NCBI RefSeq assembly: GCF_914767665.1 | Contig: NC_059503.1 | Location: forward strand, 50,140,352 to 50,204,351 | Source of the DNA: Harmonia axyridis | Lineage: Eukaryota; Arthropoda; Insecta; Coleoptera; Coccinellidae | Direction of reading: 5' to 3' | DNA: 64,000 nt | In this document: piece after piece, positions 23,609 through 34,363 of the stretch | Numbering within the stretch: the first letter of the stretch is position 1 | Layout of the letters: every line of letters begins with the position of its first letter | Made by a program: the position numbers and the translations under genes | Notes under the pieces: generated by a model | The model's database searches: none | The model's input: the letters and a program-made list of their open reading frames with translations, nothing else | What the model was told of the DNA's origin: nothing

Positions 23609-26422
23609 ATCACCCAAACCTGGGTTCGATTATGCCTAAGGCTGAGGCTTCTTCATATAAATGTCCAATGTCTTCGTAATAAGATTGAACAAATAGAGGC
23701 TTTATGTTTAGATCACGATATTGTTTTGTTCAGTGAACATTGGATGTGTATGAGGGAGCTGGAGCAAGTAAAGTTGCATGATTTTACGGTTCTTTCTTCC
23801 TATTCCCGTAGGCATCGTGGTCATGGTGGTGTGGCGGCCGCTCTTAGAAATTTTCATGTTGATAAATTTGTACCCAGAAATGATATAAACTTAAAATCAG
23901 TTGAAATGGAAATTGAGGTTTGCGCAATCCAGTCCACTCAATTAAAGACCTTGATTATAGCTGTTTATCGATCTCCACTGGGTAACTTCAATGTTTTTCT
24001 GGATGTAATTGCAAGTATTCTAGAATTAATAAATTGTTGTGACTTTCGTGTTTTCGTCCTGGGGGATTTTAACATTAATTTTCTCAGAGATAGCACTAAT
24101 AAATCTGCGATCGTGGATCTTTTCTCTTCATATGGTCTCCATGGTATTGTGTCGTCTGCTACTAGAGGAAGTGCATGTTTGGATAACATTTTCACAAATG
24201 TTGATGATTGTAGGGGTTGCGTGATTGATCTGGGTTTCTCTGATCATTTGGGCATAGAGACTGAATTTGTTTGTGATGTAGGAACACGAGGAGTTGGTGA
24301 AGTGACTGTGTGTAGACCACTTACTAGGGTGGGAATGGATACTCTCAAATATCTGGTTAGGGATATTTGTTGGGATTTTATATGGGATACTAATATTGGT
24401 ACAGAGAGCAAGTTTGATATGTTTGTGACATTTATAAAGAATTGTGTGGATTTATCATTTCCCCCAAAAACATATAAGCATTCTGTTAACTCCTTGCCTA
24501 TTTCTTGGTTCAGTAATGATCTGAAAAATATGCGCGAGAGATTAATTTTTTATAGAGATCTTGTTGAAGTTTATAAGACACCCAATGCGAAGAAAATAGT
24601 AAGTGACTATCAAAAATTATATCGACGTGAAATTAAGATTGCAAAAAAGCAATATAATGACAACTATATCCGGAAACACAATTATAATCCAAGATCTGTA
24701 TGGAACGTTATCAAAAGTAGTACCAATCTGTTCAAGAAAAAAATAACAAGTAAAAATAATATCACTGCTAATAGATTCAACCAATTTTTCGTTGATTCAC
24801 CCAAAGAGATCATCATGAATATACCACCATCTAGAAGGACATCGGCGGAATTTATGAATAACTACTGTAGTTCGATAGGGTCCAGATTACATGATATTCG
24901 ATTTAAGTTCTCTCTTGTATCTGAGGCTTCGGTTAGAGATATCATTATGAAACTAAATAATAAGAGTAGTCGAGACTATTATGGATTCAATATCAAAATA
25001 CTCAAGAGTCTAGTAAATGAATTAATTGGTCCACTCACCAAATTGATGAATCTATGCTTAAAAGATAACATCTTCCCGAAAATACTTAAGGTAGCAAGAG
25101 TTGTTCCTGTTCATAAAAAAGGTTCAGTGCAATTGGTCAACAACTATAGACCAATATCGATTATACCATTGTTCTCAAAGGTCTTGGAAAGGGTTATGCA
25201 GCTACAGTTAACCTCCTATTTTGAGAGCAACTGCCTCTTTAATAGCTCCCAATTCGGATTCAGAAGCGGCCTCTCTACAACAGCTGCCATCACAGAGCTT
25301 ATGAAAATTATTAATGAAGGATATAGTGATGGTTTATACGTGGGTGGACTTTTCTGTGACTTGAGCAAGGCTTTTGATTGCGTGTCTAGAGAGCATCTTC
25401 TTTATAAATTAAAGAGGTATCAGTTCGATCAGGGTGCAATTGAACTTTTGGGCTCCTATTTGTCTGATAGGGTGCAGTGTGTTGATGTCGGGGGAGATCT
25501 GTCTGACTTGTCAAGTGTTGATTGCGGCGTGCCACAGGGATCGGTTCTCGGACCGCTTCTCTTCCTCATCTACGTCAACGATCTTGTGAGCTGCGACCCT
25601 GATGCGGACTTTGTTCTTTTTGCTGATGACACAACTGTGCTCAAAAAGGCTCAGTCTAGGGAGCTTATAGTTCACATTTTGGGAGAGTTGTCCTCTGTTG
25701 TTTCAGAATGGTTCAATAGCAACCAGCTCAGCTTGAATGAAACGAAGACAGAGTATATGTATTTTTCAATGAGAGATCTAGGAGGGATGAATTCACTTGA
25801 ACCAATCAAATTTTTAGGTGTACATATGGAGGGTAATTTGTCTTGGAATGCTCACATCGATAAAGTCTGTAGTTCAATTACGTCAGGTGTTTTTGCATTG
25901 CGGTCATTAACTGATGTTGTGTCGGATTCTGTGTTATTGTCTGTGTATCGTGGATTCATAGAATCTAGGATAACATATGGTATTTTGTGCTGGGGTCATG
26001 ATGCTGGTGTGAAACGACTCTTTGGGTTGCAAAGAAAGGCTATCAGAGTTTTGGGTAGACTTAATTACAGAGATGAATGCAAACATGTCTTTCAGGATAA
26101 AAAAATACTTACTGTCCCGTGTCTGTTCATTTTTCAGTGTTTGTTGTTTGTAAAGTCGCATGAGGAGGAATATAGAACACACCAGGATATTCATGAATAT
26201 AACACACGAAAAAGAGATCTAATTTATCCTGATTTCCACAGAATCAATAAGGTAAAGTGCGGTGTAACTTATTATGGGCCTAAGCTCTTCAACAGCCTGC
26301 CACCCACTGTGAGGGCGATGCCTACTAAACAATTCAAACTTTGTTTGAAAAAATACTTGTTGAATAAATGTTTTTTCTCATTGAATGAATACTATTTGAA
26401 TAATTTTCAGGATTTTTCATGA
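23609..26422 (+). pseudogene. CR1/Jockey-like non-LTR retrotransposon ORF2, 5'-truncated
   Basis: The frame is open from 23609 to 26422 without an ATG near its start; the first in-frame ATG is at 23744. The translation has an apurinic-type endonuclease: INVQCLRNKIEQIE, then LFSEHW, GDFNIN near 24063 and SDHLGIE near 24240. A complete reverse transcriptase follows: YRPISIIPLFSKVLERV, LFCDLSKAFDCV near 25353, CGVPQGSVLGPLLF and VLFADDTT near 25610. A C-terminal segment with PKLFNSLPPTVR follows. No ORF1 precedes it, so the copy is 5'-truncated, as is common after target-primed reverse transcription. The 3' end is an (ATT)n tail at 26487-26516. Endonuclease and RT look intact, so the insertion is probably recent. 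It lies between H3 and H2A. Confidence 0.88.
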
Positions 26423-26485
26423 GTATATATTTTCTTTTTGTATTTGACGTATGTAAACATTGTGAAATGTAATAGCATGAATAAA

Positions 26486-26486
<1 letters not shown>

Positions 26487-26516
<30 letters not shown>
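26487..26516. repeat. (ATT)n tail of the retroelement
   Basis: A run of TTA/ATT units follows AATAAA, marking the 3' end of the element at 23609-26422. Simple-repeat tails of this kind are known from CR1/L2-type elements. Confidence 0.75.
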
Positions 26517-27724
26517 GATTATATTTGCAACTCGAATTGGTCACTCATTCAAAGCAAAATTGTTATGAAAACATCCATTTTTCTTACATATTCAACTCTT
26601 TTCCTTATTTCAGATTTAGTTAGGAACGTAACAGAAGGATATCGACTTTTCAAATGTTTCCTCAAATTTGAAGAGGTGATTTTGAAAGATAATTTCAACT
26701 TGCATAAATTACAAGTAGCATAATTTACATCAACTTTTGTGAAGAAAGCCCAAAGATTGCTGGTCTTTCGCCTGTTATTATTCTTTCGCCTATTATTATT
26801 ATGTCGCTGACGTGTTTTCGTTTATTTTTTATAATACAGAGTACCATTTATTGCTTCGGTCGACAACTTCAATATAGAAAGAATTTCTTTGGGGTTGTTT
26901 ATCAAAGATAAGCATAAAATTAGAATTTTATTGCCACCACCAATTATGCAGTAATGCAGTAGTTATTAGTTTGCAGCAAGTATTTATTGTTTAACTAGTT
27001 CTACAAAAATACTTCCTACAGCATGCAAAGTTGCCTACGATGCTGGGATTGTCATAAAAATATGCAATTATGTTAGTCGAAAAAGGTTCCGAAGCAATAA
27101 AAACATCAGGCTGCCTTCATAATTTACGATTGCAACGGACGATGATATGCCCTGAAAAGATCTGTGAAATGTTCAAACTGTGATCCCGTCACGCTCTGTA
27201 TTCGTTTTTCGGAACCGTGACTACCTGTGACATTCTGATCTCAGTGATTAAATCACAGTTCGTGAAATATCGCTCTTCTCTAATCAGCATTCCACCGACT
27301 GTTTCATAACATTTTGAAGAGGATAATGAGCATACAAGTTGTAAATAACATCCCATCACCAGTAAGGGTTAATGTACAACAATCTAGCTTGCGACATGTT
27401 TGGAATACCATAGACGATGAGATGGCGGTAGTTTTTGCAGACACTCGCCATTGCTAGAGTCCATCGAACTCTGTGCTAAGCTTTAATTCTTCGGGTTTGA
27501 TGAAATGTCCATCAGTTGATTATTCAGGTGATGCGTCAGCAGTGTTGTGAAAGGCAGTGCTATGGTTCCTAAATGGTTTTGTCGGAGATGACCCGGGACC
27601 AACTTCTATTTTCTTTTGAAGTTTGTAGGTTCGGGTATATACCCGAACTTAAATAGGTGGAGTCAATTTAGGTGGTACGATCTCAAATAAAAAGTTTACA
27701 CTGAGAAGCCAATTTTTTTTTTTC
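26517..27724. other. Spacer where H2B would be expected
   Basis: No frame in this stretch resembles H2B on either strand. The minus strand at about 27146-27161 has CTGAAAAG, the loop side of a histone stem-loop, but the flanking arms do not pair well. A perfect 20-bp palindrome, GTTCGGGTATATACCCGAAC, lies at 27629-27648. The inverted counterpart of the 23480-23585 block lies at about 27175-27305. Confidence 0.5.
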
Positions 27725-27978
27725 ACAGAGGATCGTGTGCTTTAGTGAAGTCGAGTGAGATTAGTCGACAGAGTAAGACGTGTCAGCAGTGAGTAGTGAT
27801 TTCCCAGCCCACTGGTGAGTTATTTTTTTTTGTGATTGTGTATGTTGTAATTTCAGTGTACTGTGTTGTTCAAGTGTGATTGTTGTAAAGCAAACAGGCC
27901 CATTGAAAAACGCTCTTAGGAGCGGGTTCGATCAGAACCCTGATCTATTCCACCGTCTCTAACGCGAGTGAGACAGTC

Positions 27979-29448
27979 ATGGATGCGACGACCAGTAGTT
28001 CCCCGGTCAAGCCGACAGCAGATCAAGTAGAGACAATTTTGGACTACTTTGCTTCCGACGAAAAAATTTTGAGAACATTATTTATCAGATTAGGCGAAAA
28101 ATTAGGTATCCCAACGGGTGAAACTCCCGAAAGGAGGTCAAGGAAATCGAAAAGGCAGAAAACACTCCCAAAATCTAATGAGAATTCCCCAATTCAGACA
28201 AAAAACAGGTTTGAAATCCTTTCAGACCTTGAAGTCAACGAAAAACTTGATGACGTCTCCATGGTCTCAGACGATGAAGACTCTCAAATTGACCACGCCC
28301 CCAACAGCGAAACCGGTAAAGATGGCAGCACATCAGCAACCCCCACCCAGAGGAACACCCAAAACAACCACGCCCCCAAAGGTTCGTCATTCAGAGGCCA
28401 AAAAGAAGAGAACAATACGACTTCAATAAGAAACCGATTTTCAATCCTCGAGGATAAAGAAATGGAAGTAATCCAACCAGAGACTCAAACCGAAAATCGA
28501 TCCCCCCGTAACCCCCGACTGAATAAAATAGAATTTCCGCCAATGCCAAGGAAATCAGTGCCCCTCACCGAAGCACTAAAACCAATCCCAACCAAAGCCC
28601 CCCCAAGAATTCCTCCAATCAAGGTGAGGAACTCTAATTCATTCCCGTCAATTGAAAAGATGGCAGACGAACGTCAAATAAAAATAAAATTTGCAAAACA
28701 GACCAATCAAGGGTTGCAAATTTTCCCTGAGACTGCTGACGACCATCGAAAACTGACCTCAGGTCTGAAAGAACACGATCAGGAGTATTTTTCCTATACA
28801 TTGCCTGATGACAAGCTACTCCGCGTTGTGATTCGCGGCATTCCCGGACATGAAACCGAGAAATCGATCAAAGAAAAATTAGAGAAACGGGGCTTCGAAG
28901 TTTTCGAAACAACCCAACTATACAGGAGAGTGGAAGGCGGGAAACACTATTTCCCATTGATGTTGGTGAAACTTCCCCGCACCGAAGCCAGTAAAGAAAT
29001 TTTCAACCTGTCCCATCTAGGTTTCTTCAAAATCCAAGTAGAATCCCAAAGAACAAGGCAAACATTTAAACAATGTTTCAGATGCCAAAGCTTTGGCCAC
29101 ACTCAGTCCACATGTCACTTGAAACCAAGATGCGTGAAATGTAGCGAGGAACACTGGTCATTCGAATGTCCGAAACCAAAAACTACTCCTGCCGTGTGCG
29201 CCAACTGCCGCCTACCCCACCCAGCCAATTATCGAGGCTGCAAGAACTACCCGGGCAACTCAAAGAAGCCCAAAACTCAGGAAAGGAAGTTCAACTCTAA
29301 CAAAGTTGTAGAGGGCGTGTCCTACAGTTCCAAAGTGGCCCCGAAAAAGACTGAAAACAAGATCATAACCAAAGAACCAAACATGACGGAGATGCTGGCC
29401 CAAGTCACATCTTTATTAACCAAGATTGCCAGTAGCCTCAATAAATAG
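27979..29448 (+). CDS. Jockey-like ORF1, gag-like nucleic-acid-binding protein
   Basis: 489 residues. Non-LTR ORF1 proteins coat the element RNA and accompany it to the target. The N-terminal 200 residues are polar and Pro/Asn/Glu-rich. A middle region (about 225-355) resembles the domain that precedes the knuckles in Jockey-type ORF1 proteins, with DDKLLRVVIRGIPGHETEKS and LPRTEASKEIFNL. From about residue 366 there are three zinc knuckles: CFRCQSFGHTQSTC, CVKCSEEHWSFEC and CANCRLPHPANYRGC. The ATG at 27979 follows an open leader. The ORF ends inside the start of ORF2. No frameshift is seen. The assignment to a Jockey-clade gag is firm; the exact family is not known. Confidence 0.9.
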   Translation: MDATTSSSPVKPTADQVETILDYFASDEKILRTLFIRLGEKLGIPTGETPERRSRKSKRQKTLPKSNENSPIQTKNRFEILSDLEVNEKLDDVSMVSDDEDSQIDHAPNSETGKDGSTSATPTQRNTQNNHAPKGSSFRGQKEENNTTSIRNRFSILEDKEMEVIQPETQTENRSPRNPRLNKIEFPPMPRKSVPLTEALKPIPTKAPPRIPPIKVRNSNSFPSIEKMADERQIKIKFAKQTNQGLQIFPETADDHRKLTSGLKEHDQEYFSYTLPDDKLLRVVIRGIPGHETEKSIKEKLEKRGFEVFETTQLYRRVEGGKHYFPLMLVKLPRTEASKEIFNLSHLGFFKIQVESQRTRQTFKQCFRCQSFGHTQSTCHLKPRCVKCSEEHWSFECPKPKTTPAVCANCRLPHPANYRGCKNYPGNSKKPKTQERKFNSNKVVEGVSYSSKVAPKKTENKIITKEPNMTEMLAQVTSLLTKIASSLNK

Positions 29449-32149
29449 GAAGCCGCACTCTCTAAAAGTGCTTGCGTGGAATTCAAATTCCATCGTGAAC
29501 AGGCTCCCGGAGTTCAGGGACTACGTTGCAGAAGAAAAATTTGACGTCGTTCTCTTATGCGAAACGTTCCTGAAGCCAGCCAACACATTGTCGGTCCCTA
29601 ACTACCACATCTACCGAAGTGACCGCCTCACAGGAAGAAACGGTGGAGTCGCTGTCCTAGTGAAGAAAAATATCCATCACGAACGGATTCCCAATTTCAA
29701 CATTGTAAATCTAGAGCACGCAGCAGTGAACATCCTGATGTCCGACAACAGGCCCATCACAATTATAGCCGCCTACAACTCTCCGAGTAAACCCCTCCTT
29801 GCTTCTGATTTGAGCCAGATATTCCCCTCATCTGACAGAATAATCCTTGGTGGTGATCTGAACGCTAAAAACCGTCTATGGAACTCGAGGACCACGACGA
29901 CACGAGGCAGAACTCTTGCCGCGCATGCAGCCTCCAACAACTACTCGGTTGTTGGTCCGGATCAACCAACGCACTACGGGACAGGGAGACCCGATGTGCT
30001 GGACGTTTTTCTCCTCAATAATATAGAATACTCTTCCACAGTACATACGCAGACAGTCCTGAGTTCAGATCACAACCCGATAATTCTAGAGCTGGAAGAC
30101 TGGCACGACATCCCAGTTCAACACTCGGAGAAGCAAATAAATTGGAGAAAGTTCACTGACCTGCTCAAGAACACCCAACCCCTAGAAGAGCCCAAGACCG
30201 TGATGGAAATTAACAGTGCCACAAGAAGACTGACAGTGGACATTCAAGCAGCCATTTCTGAAGCGACAAAAATAAAAATCAAAAACTCCCCGGATAAGAA
30301 CAGCTTACCTCCGGAAATCAAACAGCTGATTCAACTCAAGAACAGAGCTCTGAGAAAAGCCCAACGAACTCTGGACCCAAGGGACAAGAGGGAAGCTAAT
30401 CGTTTGACCAACAAAGTCAAATATGAGATCCAGAAGTTCAAAAATGATAGTTGGCAGGAATTTCTGGAAACAATCAATGAAGACTGCAACGATAGCAACG
30501 CCCACTACAAACCCATGTGGAACCTGAACAAGAGGCTCAAAAACAAGACAAATAGATCTCCACCATTACATGGACCAGGCCGTATTGTTCATACAGACCA
30601 TGAAAAAGTTGATGTCTTCGCAGACAGACTTCAATTACAGTTCTCCCCAAACCGCAGCCCCGACGACGACATTGACTTTGAGGAATCAATTGAAAGAAAG
30701 GCAGGAAGAATCATCCGCCAACAATCCGACGCAACGATCCGTTCAACCAACGCAGATGAAGTTCTTGAAGAGATAAAGTATCTCAAGAAAAGAAGCTCTC
30801 CTGGCGAAGACGGTATCACAAATTCCCATTTGAAAACCTGCCCCATAGAATTTACTAAGAATATCGTTAATTTAATAAACGGCATTTTACGCCTTCAGCA
30901 CTTCCCTGAAGCATGGAAGAATGCAATAGTAATTCTAATACCTAAACAAGGTGAAGACCCTTTATTTCCTCAAAGTCACCGTCCTATTAGTCTCCTCTGC
31001 ACCATGGGGAAACTCACTGAACGTATTGTGCTTAGAAGACTCGAAGAAGAACTTCAAAGCAACAATACCATCCCTGATGAACAATACGGCTTCAGAGCAG
31101 AACACTCGATTGAACAGCAAGTACTTAGACTAACGGAAAACGTGATCAATAACATAAATATGAGACACATCAGTGCGGCCGCATTTTTCGACATATCCAA
31201 GGCGTTCGATAAAGTGTGGCACCAAGGTCTAATTGTCAAAATGAACCAAGCTGGCACTACCCTAGCAGTCACAAGACTTATTAACAGCTACCTCAAATCC
31301 CGGACATTTCAAGTCAAAATTGGCTCTTGCAGATCAGCTAAAACCCCAATAACAGCGGGGGTTCCCCAAGGAGGTGTTCTCTCGCCGAAGTTGTATAATA
31401 TTTATTCATCGGATATTCCAAGGGTTTTCGGAAATGCGAAAATCTTCACCTATGCTGACGATACCGCTGTGCTTGCCCACTCCAGAAATTTGAATCTGGG
31501 AAGAAGATACCTCCAATCAGCGACTGATTCAATTCTGGAGTGGATGGAGAAATGGAAAATCAAAGTAAATCCAAAGAAAACGCAAGCAATCGTTTTCAGC
31601 AGAAAAGCCGCTCTACCGAGCGATCAACTCGAAATAAATGGTGAAGAAATCCCTTGGAGTAACAAAGTTAAATACCTTGGTGTGATCTTTGACCGTAAGC
31701 TTACGTGGAAGGATCACATCGAAGAAATCAAAAGAAAAACTACGCTGAAAAATATACAACTACATCCTCTGATGGCGAGAAAGAGCAAACTCAGCCTTGA
31801 CAACAAGTTGAGGTTGTACAAAATGGTAATCGTCCCGTCGATACTATACTGCTCCACTGCTTGGGGGCAAGCTGCCAAATGTCATAAATCAAAACTTGAA
31901 GTAATTCAAAGCAAAACCCTCAGAAAAATTACAGACGCCCCTTGGTTCATCCGGAATAATGACATCAGAAAAGATCTAAAAATTGACACAGTTTCTAAAC
32001 AAATAAGACGACGTAACAAGAAACTTTTGGAAAAATTCGAGTCCCACACCAACCCCACTTTGGCAGAGGCCTTAAATTACGACCCAGAGGAGTCATCAAA
32101 AATAAAGCGGCCAAAATTAGCGCTAAACGAAGAGGGAGATCATAGTTAA
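29426..32149 (+). CDS. Jockey-like ORF2, endonuclease-reverse transcriptase
   Basis: The frame is open from 29420 and has no ATG near its beginning (29426 is TTG). It overlaps the ORF1 end by up to 29 bp in the +1 frame. The apurinic-type endonuclease (about residues 10-225) shows LAWNSNSI, LLCETFLK, GGDLNAKN and SSDHNPI. The reverse transcriptase (about 455-760) shows HRPISLLCTMGKLTERIV, AFFDISKAFDKV near residue 586, AGVPQGGVLSPKLYN and FTYADDTAVL near residue 675, with intact catalytic aspartates. The C-terminal thumb region has APWFIRNNDIRKDLKI, common in Jockey elements. The enzyme nicks target DNA and copies element RNA into it; that is family knowledge. ORF2 is probably made by reinitiation or frameshifting at the overlap. 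It ends 193 bp before the H2A ATG. Confidence 0.92.
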   Translation: MPVASINRKPHSLKVLAWNSNSIVNRLPEFRDYVAEEKFDVVLLCETFLKPANTLSVPNYHIYRSDRLTGRNGGVAVLVKKNIHHERIPNFNIVNLEHAAVNILMSDNRPITIIAAYNSPSKPLLASDLSQIFPSSDRIILGGDLNAKNRLWNSRTTTTRGRTLAAHAASNNYSVVGPDQPTHYGTGRPDVLDVFLLNNIEYSSTVHTQTVLSSDHNPIILELEDWHDIPVQHSEKQINWRKFTDLLKNTQPLEEPKTVMEINSATRRLTVDIQAAISEATKIKIKNSPDKNSLPPEIKQLIQLKNRALRKAQRTLDPRDKREANRLTNKVKYEIQKFKNDSWQEFLETINEDCNDSNAHYKPMWNLNKRLKNKTNRSPPLHGPGRIVHTDHEKVDVFADRLQLQFSPNRSPDDDIDFEESIERKAGRIIRQQSDATIRSTNADEVLEEIKYLKKRSSPGEDGITNSHLKTCPIEFTKNIVNLINGILRLQHFPEAWKNAIVILIPKQGEDPLFPQSHRPISLLCTMGKLTERIVLRRLEEELQSNNTIPDEQYGFRAEHSIEQQVLRLTENVINNINMRHISAAAFFDISKAFDKVWHQGLIVKMNQAGTTLAVTRLINSYLKSRTFQVKIGSCRSAKTPITAGVPQGGVLSPKLYNIYSSDIPRVFGNAKIFTYADDTAVLAHSRNLNLGRRYLQSATDSILEWMEKWKIKVNPKKTQAIVFSRKAALPSDQLEINGEEIPWSNKVKYLGVIFDRKLTWKDHIEEIKRKTTLKNIQLHPLMARKSKLSLDNKLRLYKMVIVPSILYCSTAWGQAAKCHKSKLEVIQSKTLRKITDAPWFIRNNDIRKDLKIDTVSKQIRRRNKKLLEKFESHTNPTLAEALNYDPEESSKIKRPKLALNEEGDHS

Positions 32150-32342
32150 TTCCACCACTGAAGGCGAAAAAATAAAGTAGTAACGCCCACAAAACTCCCC
32201 CATCCTATGGGGAATACACCAAGCCCAAGGATAAAAGTGTTTCAAACACTAATCCAAGAAGAAACCAAAGATCCTTGTGTTTCGAGGAATTATCAAAGCC
32301 CAACAATCGTTTTACTCTCCCATATTCCCGTATTATATTATA

Positions 32343-32717
32343 ATGTCTGGTCGCGGTAAAGGTGGAAAAGTTAAGGGTAAGGCAAAGTCTCGTTCCAACC
32401 GAGCTGGATTACAATTTCCAGTTGGTCGTATTCATCGTTTATTACGCAAAGGAAATTATGCTGAACGAGTTGGAGCTGGAGCACCCGTCTATCTAGCCGC
32501 TGTTATGGAATATCTAGCCGCCGAAGTTTTGGAATTGGCCGGTAACGCAGCACGTGACAACAAGAAAACCAGAATTATTCCCAGACATCTTCAGCTGGCA
32601 ATCAGAAACGACGAAGAGTTGAACAAATTGCTATCGGGAGTAACTATCGCTCAAGGTGGTGTTTTACCGAATATCCAAGCCGTCCTCTTGCCAAAGAAGA
32701 CAGAAAAGAAATCATAA
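32343..32717 (+). CDS. H2A: Histone H2A
   Basis: Full-length 124-residue core histone H2A, partner of H2B. I start at ATG 32343 because the protein then begins MSGRGKGGKVKGKAKSRSNR, as in other insect H2A proteins; an upstream open extension to 32277 has no such support. The fold is complete, with the acidic-patch region NDEELNKLL and the end VLLPKKTEKKS. It is replication-dependent by its stem-loop. Oddly, a Jockey-like element ends about 70 bp upstream, so the normal divergent H2A-H2B promoter is displaced. TATATTATA lies only about 10 bp before the ATG, too close for a usual TATA box. The gene may be weakly expressed or use a new promoter. Confidence 0.97.
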   Translation: MSGRGKGGKVKGKAKSRSNRAGLQFPVGRIHRLLRKGNYAERVGAGAPVYLAAVMEYLAAEVLELAGNAARDNKKTRIIPRHLQLAIRNDEELNKLLSGVTIAQGGVLPNIQAVLLPKKTEKKS

Positions 32718-32737
32718 ATACAATCTGTATGTGAAAC

Positions 32738-32753
32738 GGCCCTTTTCAGGGCC
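32738..32753 (+). terminator. Histone 3' stem-loop of H2A
   Basis: GGCCCTTTTCAGGGCC followed by ACAATA, 20 bp after the stop codon. It is a canonical replication-dependent histone mRNA end. Confidence 0.95.
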
Positions 32754-32850
32754 ACAATATTTCCTCATTGAAAAGATTTTTTTATCATCTGATCACTTTG
32801 GGTATAATAAAATTGCGACAATTTCACGGTCCTACTGACATTCGTAAGTA

Positions 32851-34363
32851 GGGTAAATGCTCTGATTTTCGACCAAATTAACAAAAACATCGATTTCGGG
32901 TACGACTTTTTCACACATAAACTAATCATAAACTAATTTTAAAGGTGTTGATGTTCATCGATTCTTTGGCTAGTTTTAAATAATTTGTCATATAATTTCA
33001 AACGTTCTCTTCGCATTCAACCTTCGAAATGTGAAAACAGAGAAAATCTGAATAACATTCGGGTCACGACCATGCCGCAGAGTTCTCGACCATTTTTTTG
33101 TTTGTTTTCGACCACTAATAATAGTGGCTGCTCACTTCTCGTCTTCACTTAAAAATTTTATATTTATATCAATCAGATGGATTTCAGATGAGGTAATTGA
33201 GTAAGAAACACTGGGAACGTAAAAAAATTATTCTGCAAAAGTTTTCATTTTCTATAAGTATTTCAAAATAGGAACTCATATTAAATAATATTATTTGGTT
33301 ATTTTGTTCTTAATATCTTTTCAGAAACTAATGAGTATATAAAACACCGACCACAAGTGGTCGAGAATTAAGTATAGTATATCCAAAGTCACTTGGAGGA
33401 AGCCAGAATATTTCAATTATATGTTCAAGGGTTGTCCAAGTTTCCAGAAATTCCTTTGGGGCCAGTGAATTTATTGCCTAACAATACTTTCGAATAAACC
33501 CCCGGTATTTAGCGGATCGCGGTTTCCATTTCAAAGAGACATCTGGCCGAGCGTTTTTATGGACTAGTTCAAGTGGCTTTGTATATACTATACAATCAAA
33601 TTGGTTCTCGACCGAGAATAAATGAAAGGTAGAATAAGTATGTTTCAACGTTAATTCAGTGGTCGCAAACTAATATTCAAAAAAAAAAACGAACATGATC
33701 CAACAGAAATATATCGGTTGAAATAAACAATTATTGAAATTACATATTGGTTGTCGACCACTTTGGTCGAGAAATAAAAGGTAAAAATTTTCCAATACCA
33801 GTTCGCGACTGTCGAATAATATACATTTTCCCACAACTGCTATGAAAAGTAGCGTATTCTTCATAGCTTACTCAATTTCAAAACTATGTATTGCTCATAC
33901 TGTGGGAAATATTATTTCTCACAGCACTTTGCCCACACCTCGCTTGGTAGACCAATGTAATTGGGCTTTTGAGTCGTTTCTATGGAAACGCAATAAATTC
34001 GCGCATACTGTCAACGAAGGCCATTTTAATTTGAATCAAGTCCATTACTTGAATTATTGAAATTTGTGCAGTTGTAGGAAAAGTACAGTGTGCAACATGT
34101 GGAGAAAGTCCTTTTCTCGCTCGTGTGAACTCGCGAGAAAAGTTGGACTTTCCCCACTTGTTGCACAATATACTATTTCAGCGCGAAAACTTTGACCTAT
34201 ACCCCTACTATGCAAACTATCTTGAAAGGGTAGCAATGGTCGAGAAAACACGTACGGCGGAAATATTTTACACTACAAGATATATTTTATTATTATTTTA
34301 TCTCAAATCACGGAATGGTCGAGTCGAGAGACACTGACGGTCGGCTAACCAGTGCATTTACCC
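32851..34363. mobile_element. 1.5-kb non-autonomous DNA transposon with TA flanks
   Basis: The ends are GGGTAAATGC and GCATTTACCC, extendable to an imperfect inverted repeat of about 25 bp that includes CGACC. Both sides carry TA, as in the mariner/Tc1 group. No transposase is visible. The interior has about ten copies of TCGACCA or TGGTCGA on both strands (for example near 32870, 33089, 33110, 33358, 33755, 33765, 34236 and 34317). An imperfect hairpin of about 32-bp arms lies at 34090-34168. The repeated internal motif could be a set of protein-binding sites. Confidence 0.7.

Larger units (their letters stand above)
27725..32275 (+). mobile_element. Full-length Jockey-like non-LTR retrotransposon (limits approximate)
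   Basis: It carries two long overlapping ORFs (27979-29448 and 29426-32149) preceded by about 250 bp of leader and followed by a short 3' region. The ends are estimates: I found no clear poly(A) tail or target-site duplication. The 3' side reaches to within about 70 bp of the H2A start codon. Both ORFs are open, so the copy is young and possibly competent. Confidence 0.8.

Noticed and set aside
23634..23650. tRNA B-box-like GGTTCGATTATGCC
   Set aside because: No A box or cloverleaf arms nearby.
27146..27161. Decayed H2B stem-loop (CTGAAAAG on the plus strand)
   Set aside because: The arms do not pair and no H2B remnant is readable next to it. Kept only as a note.
32277..32342. N-terminal extension of H2A
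   Set aside because: No ATG at its start, and H2A proteins begin at the SGRGKGGK tail encoded from 32343.
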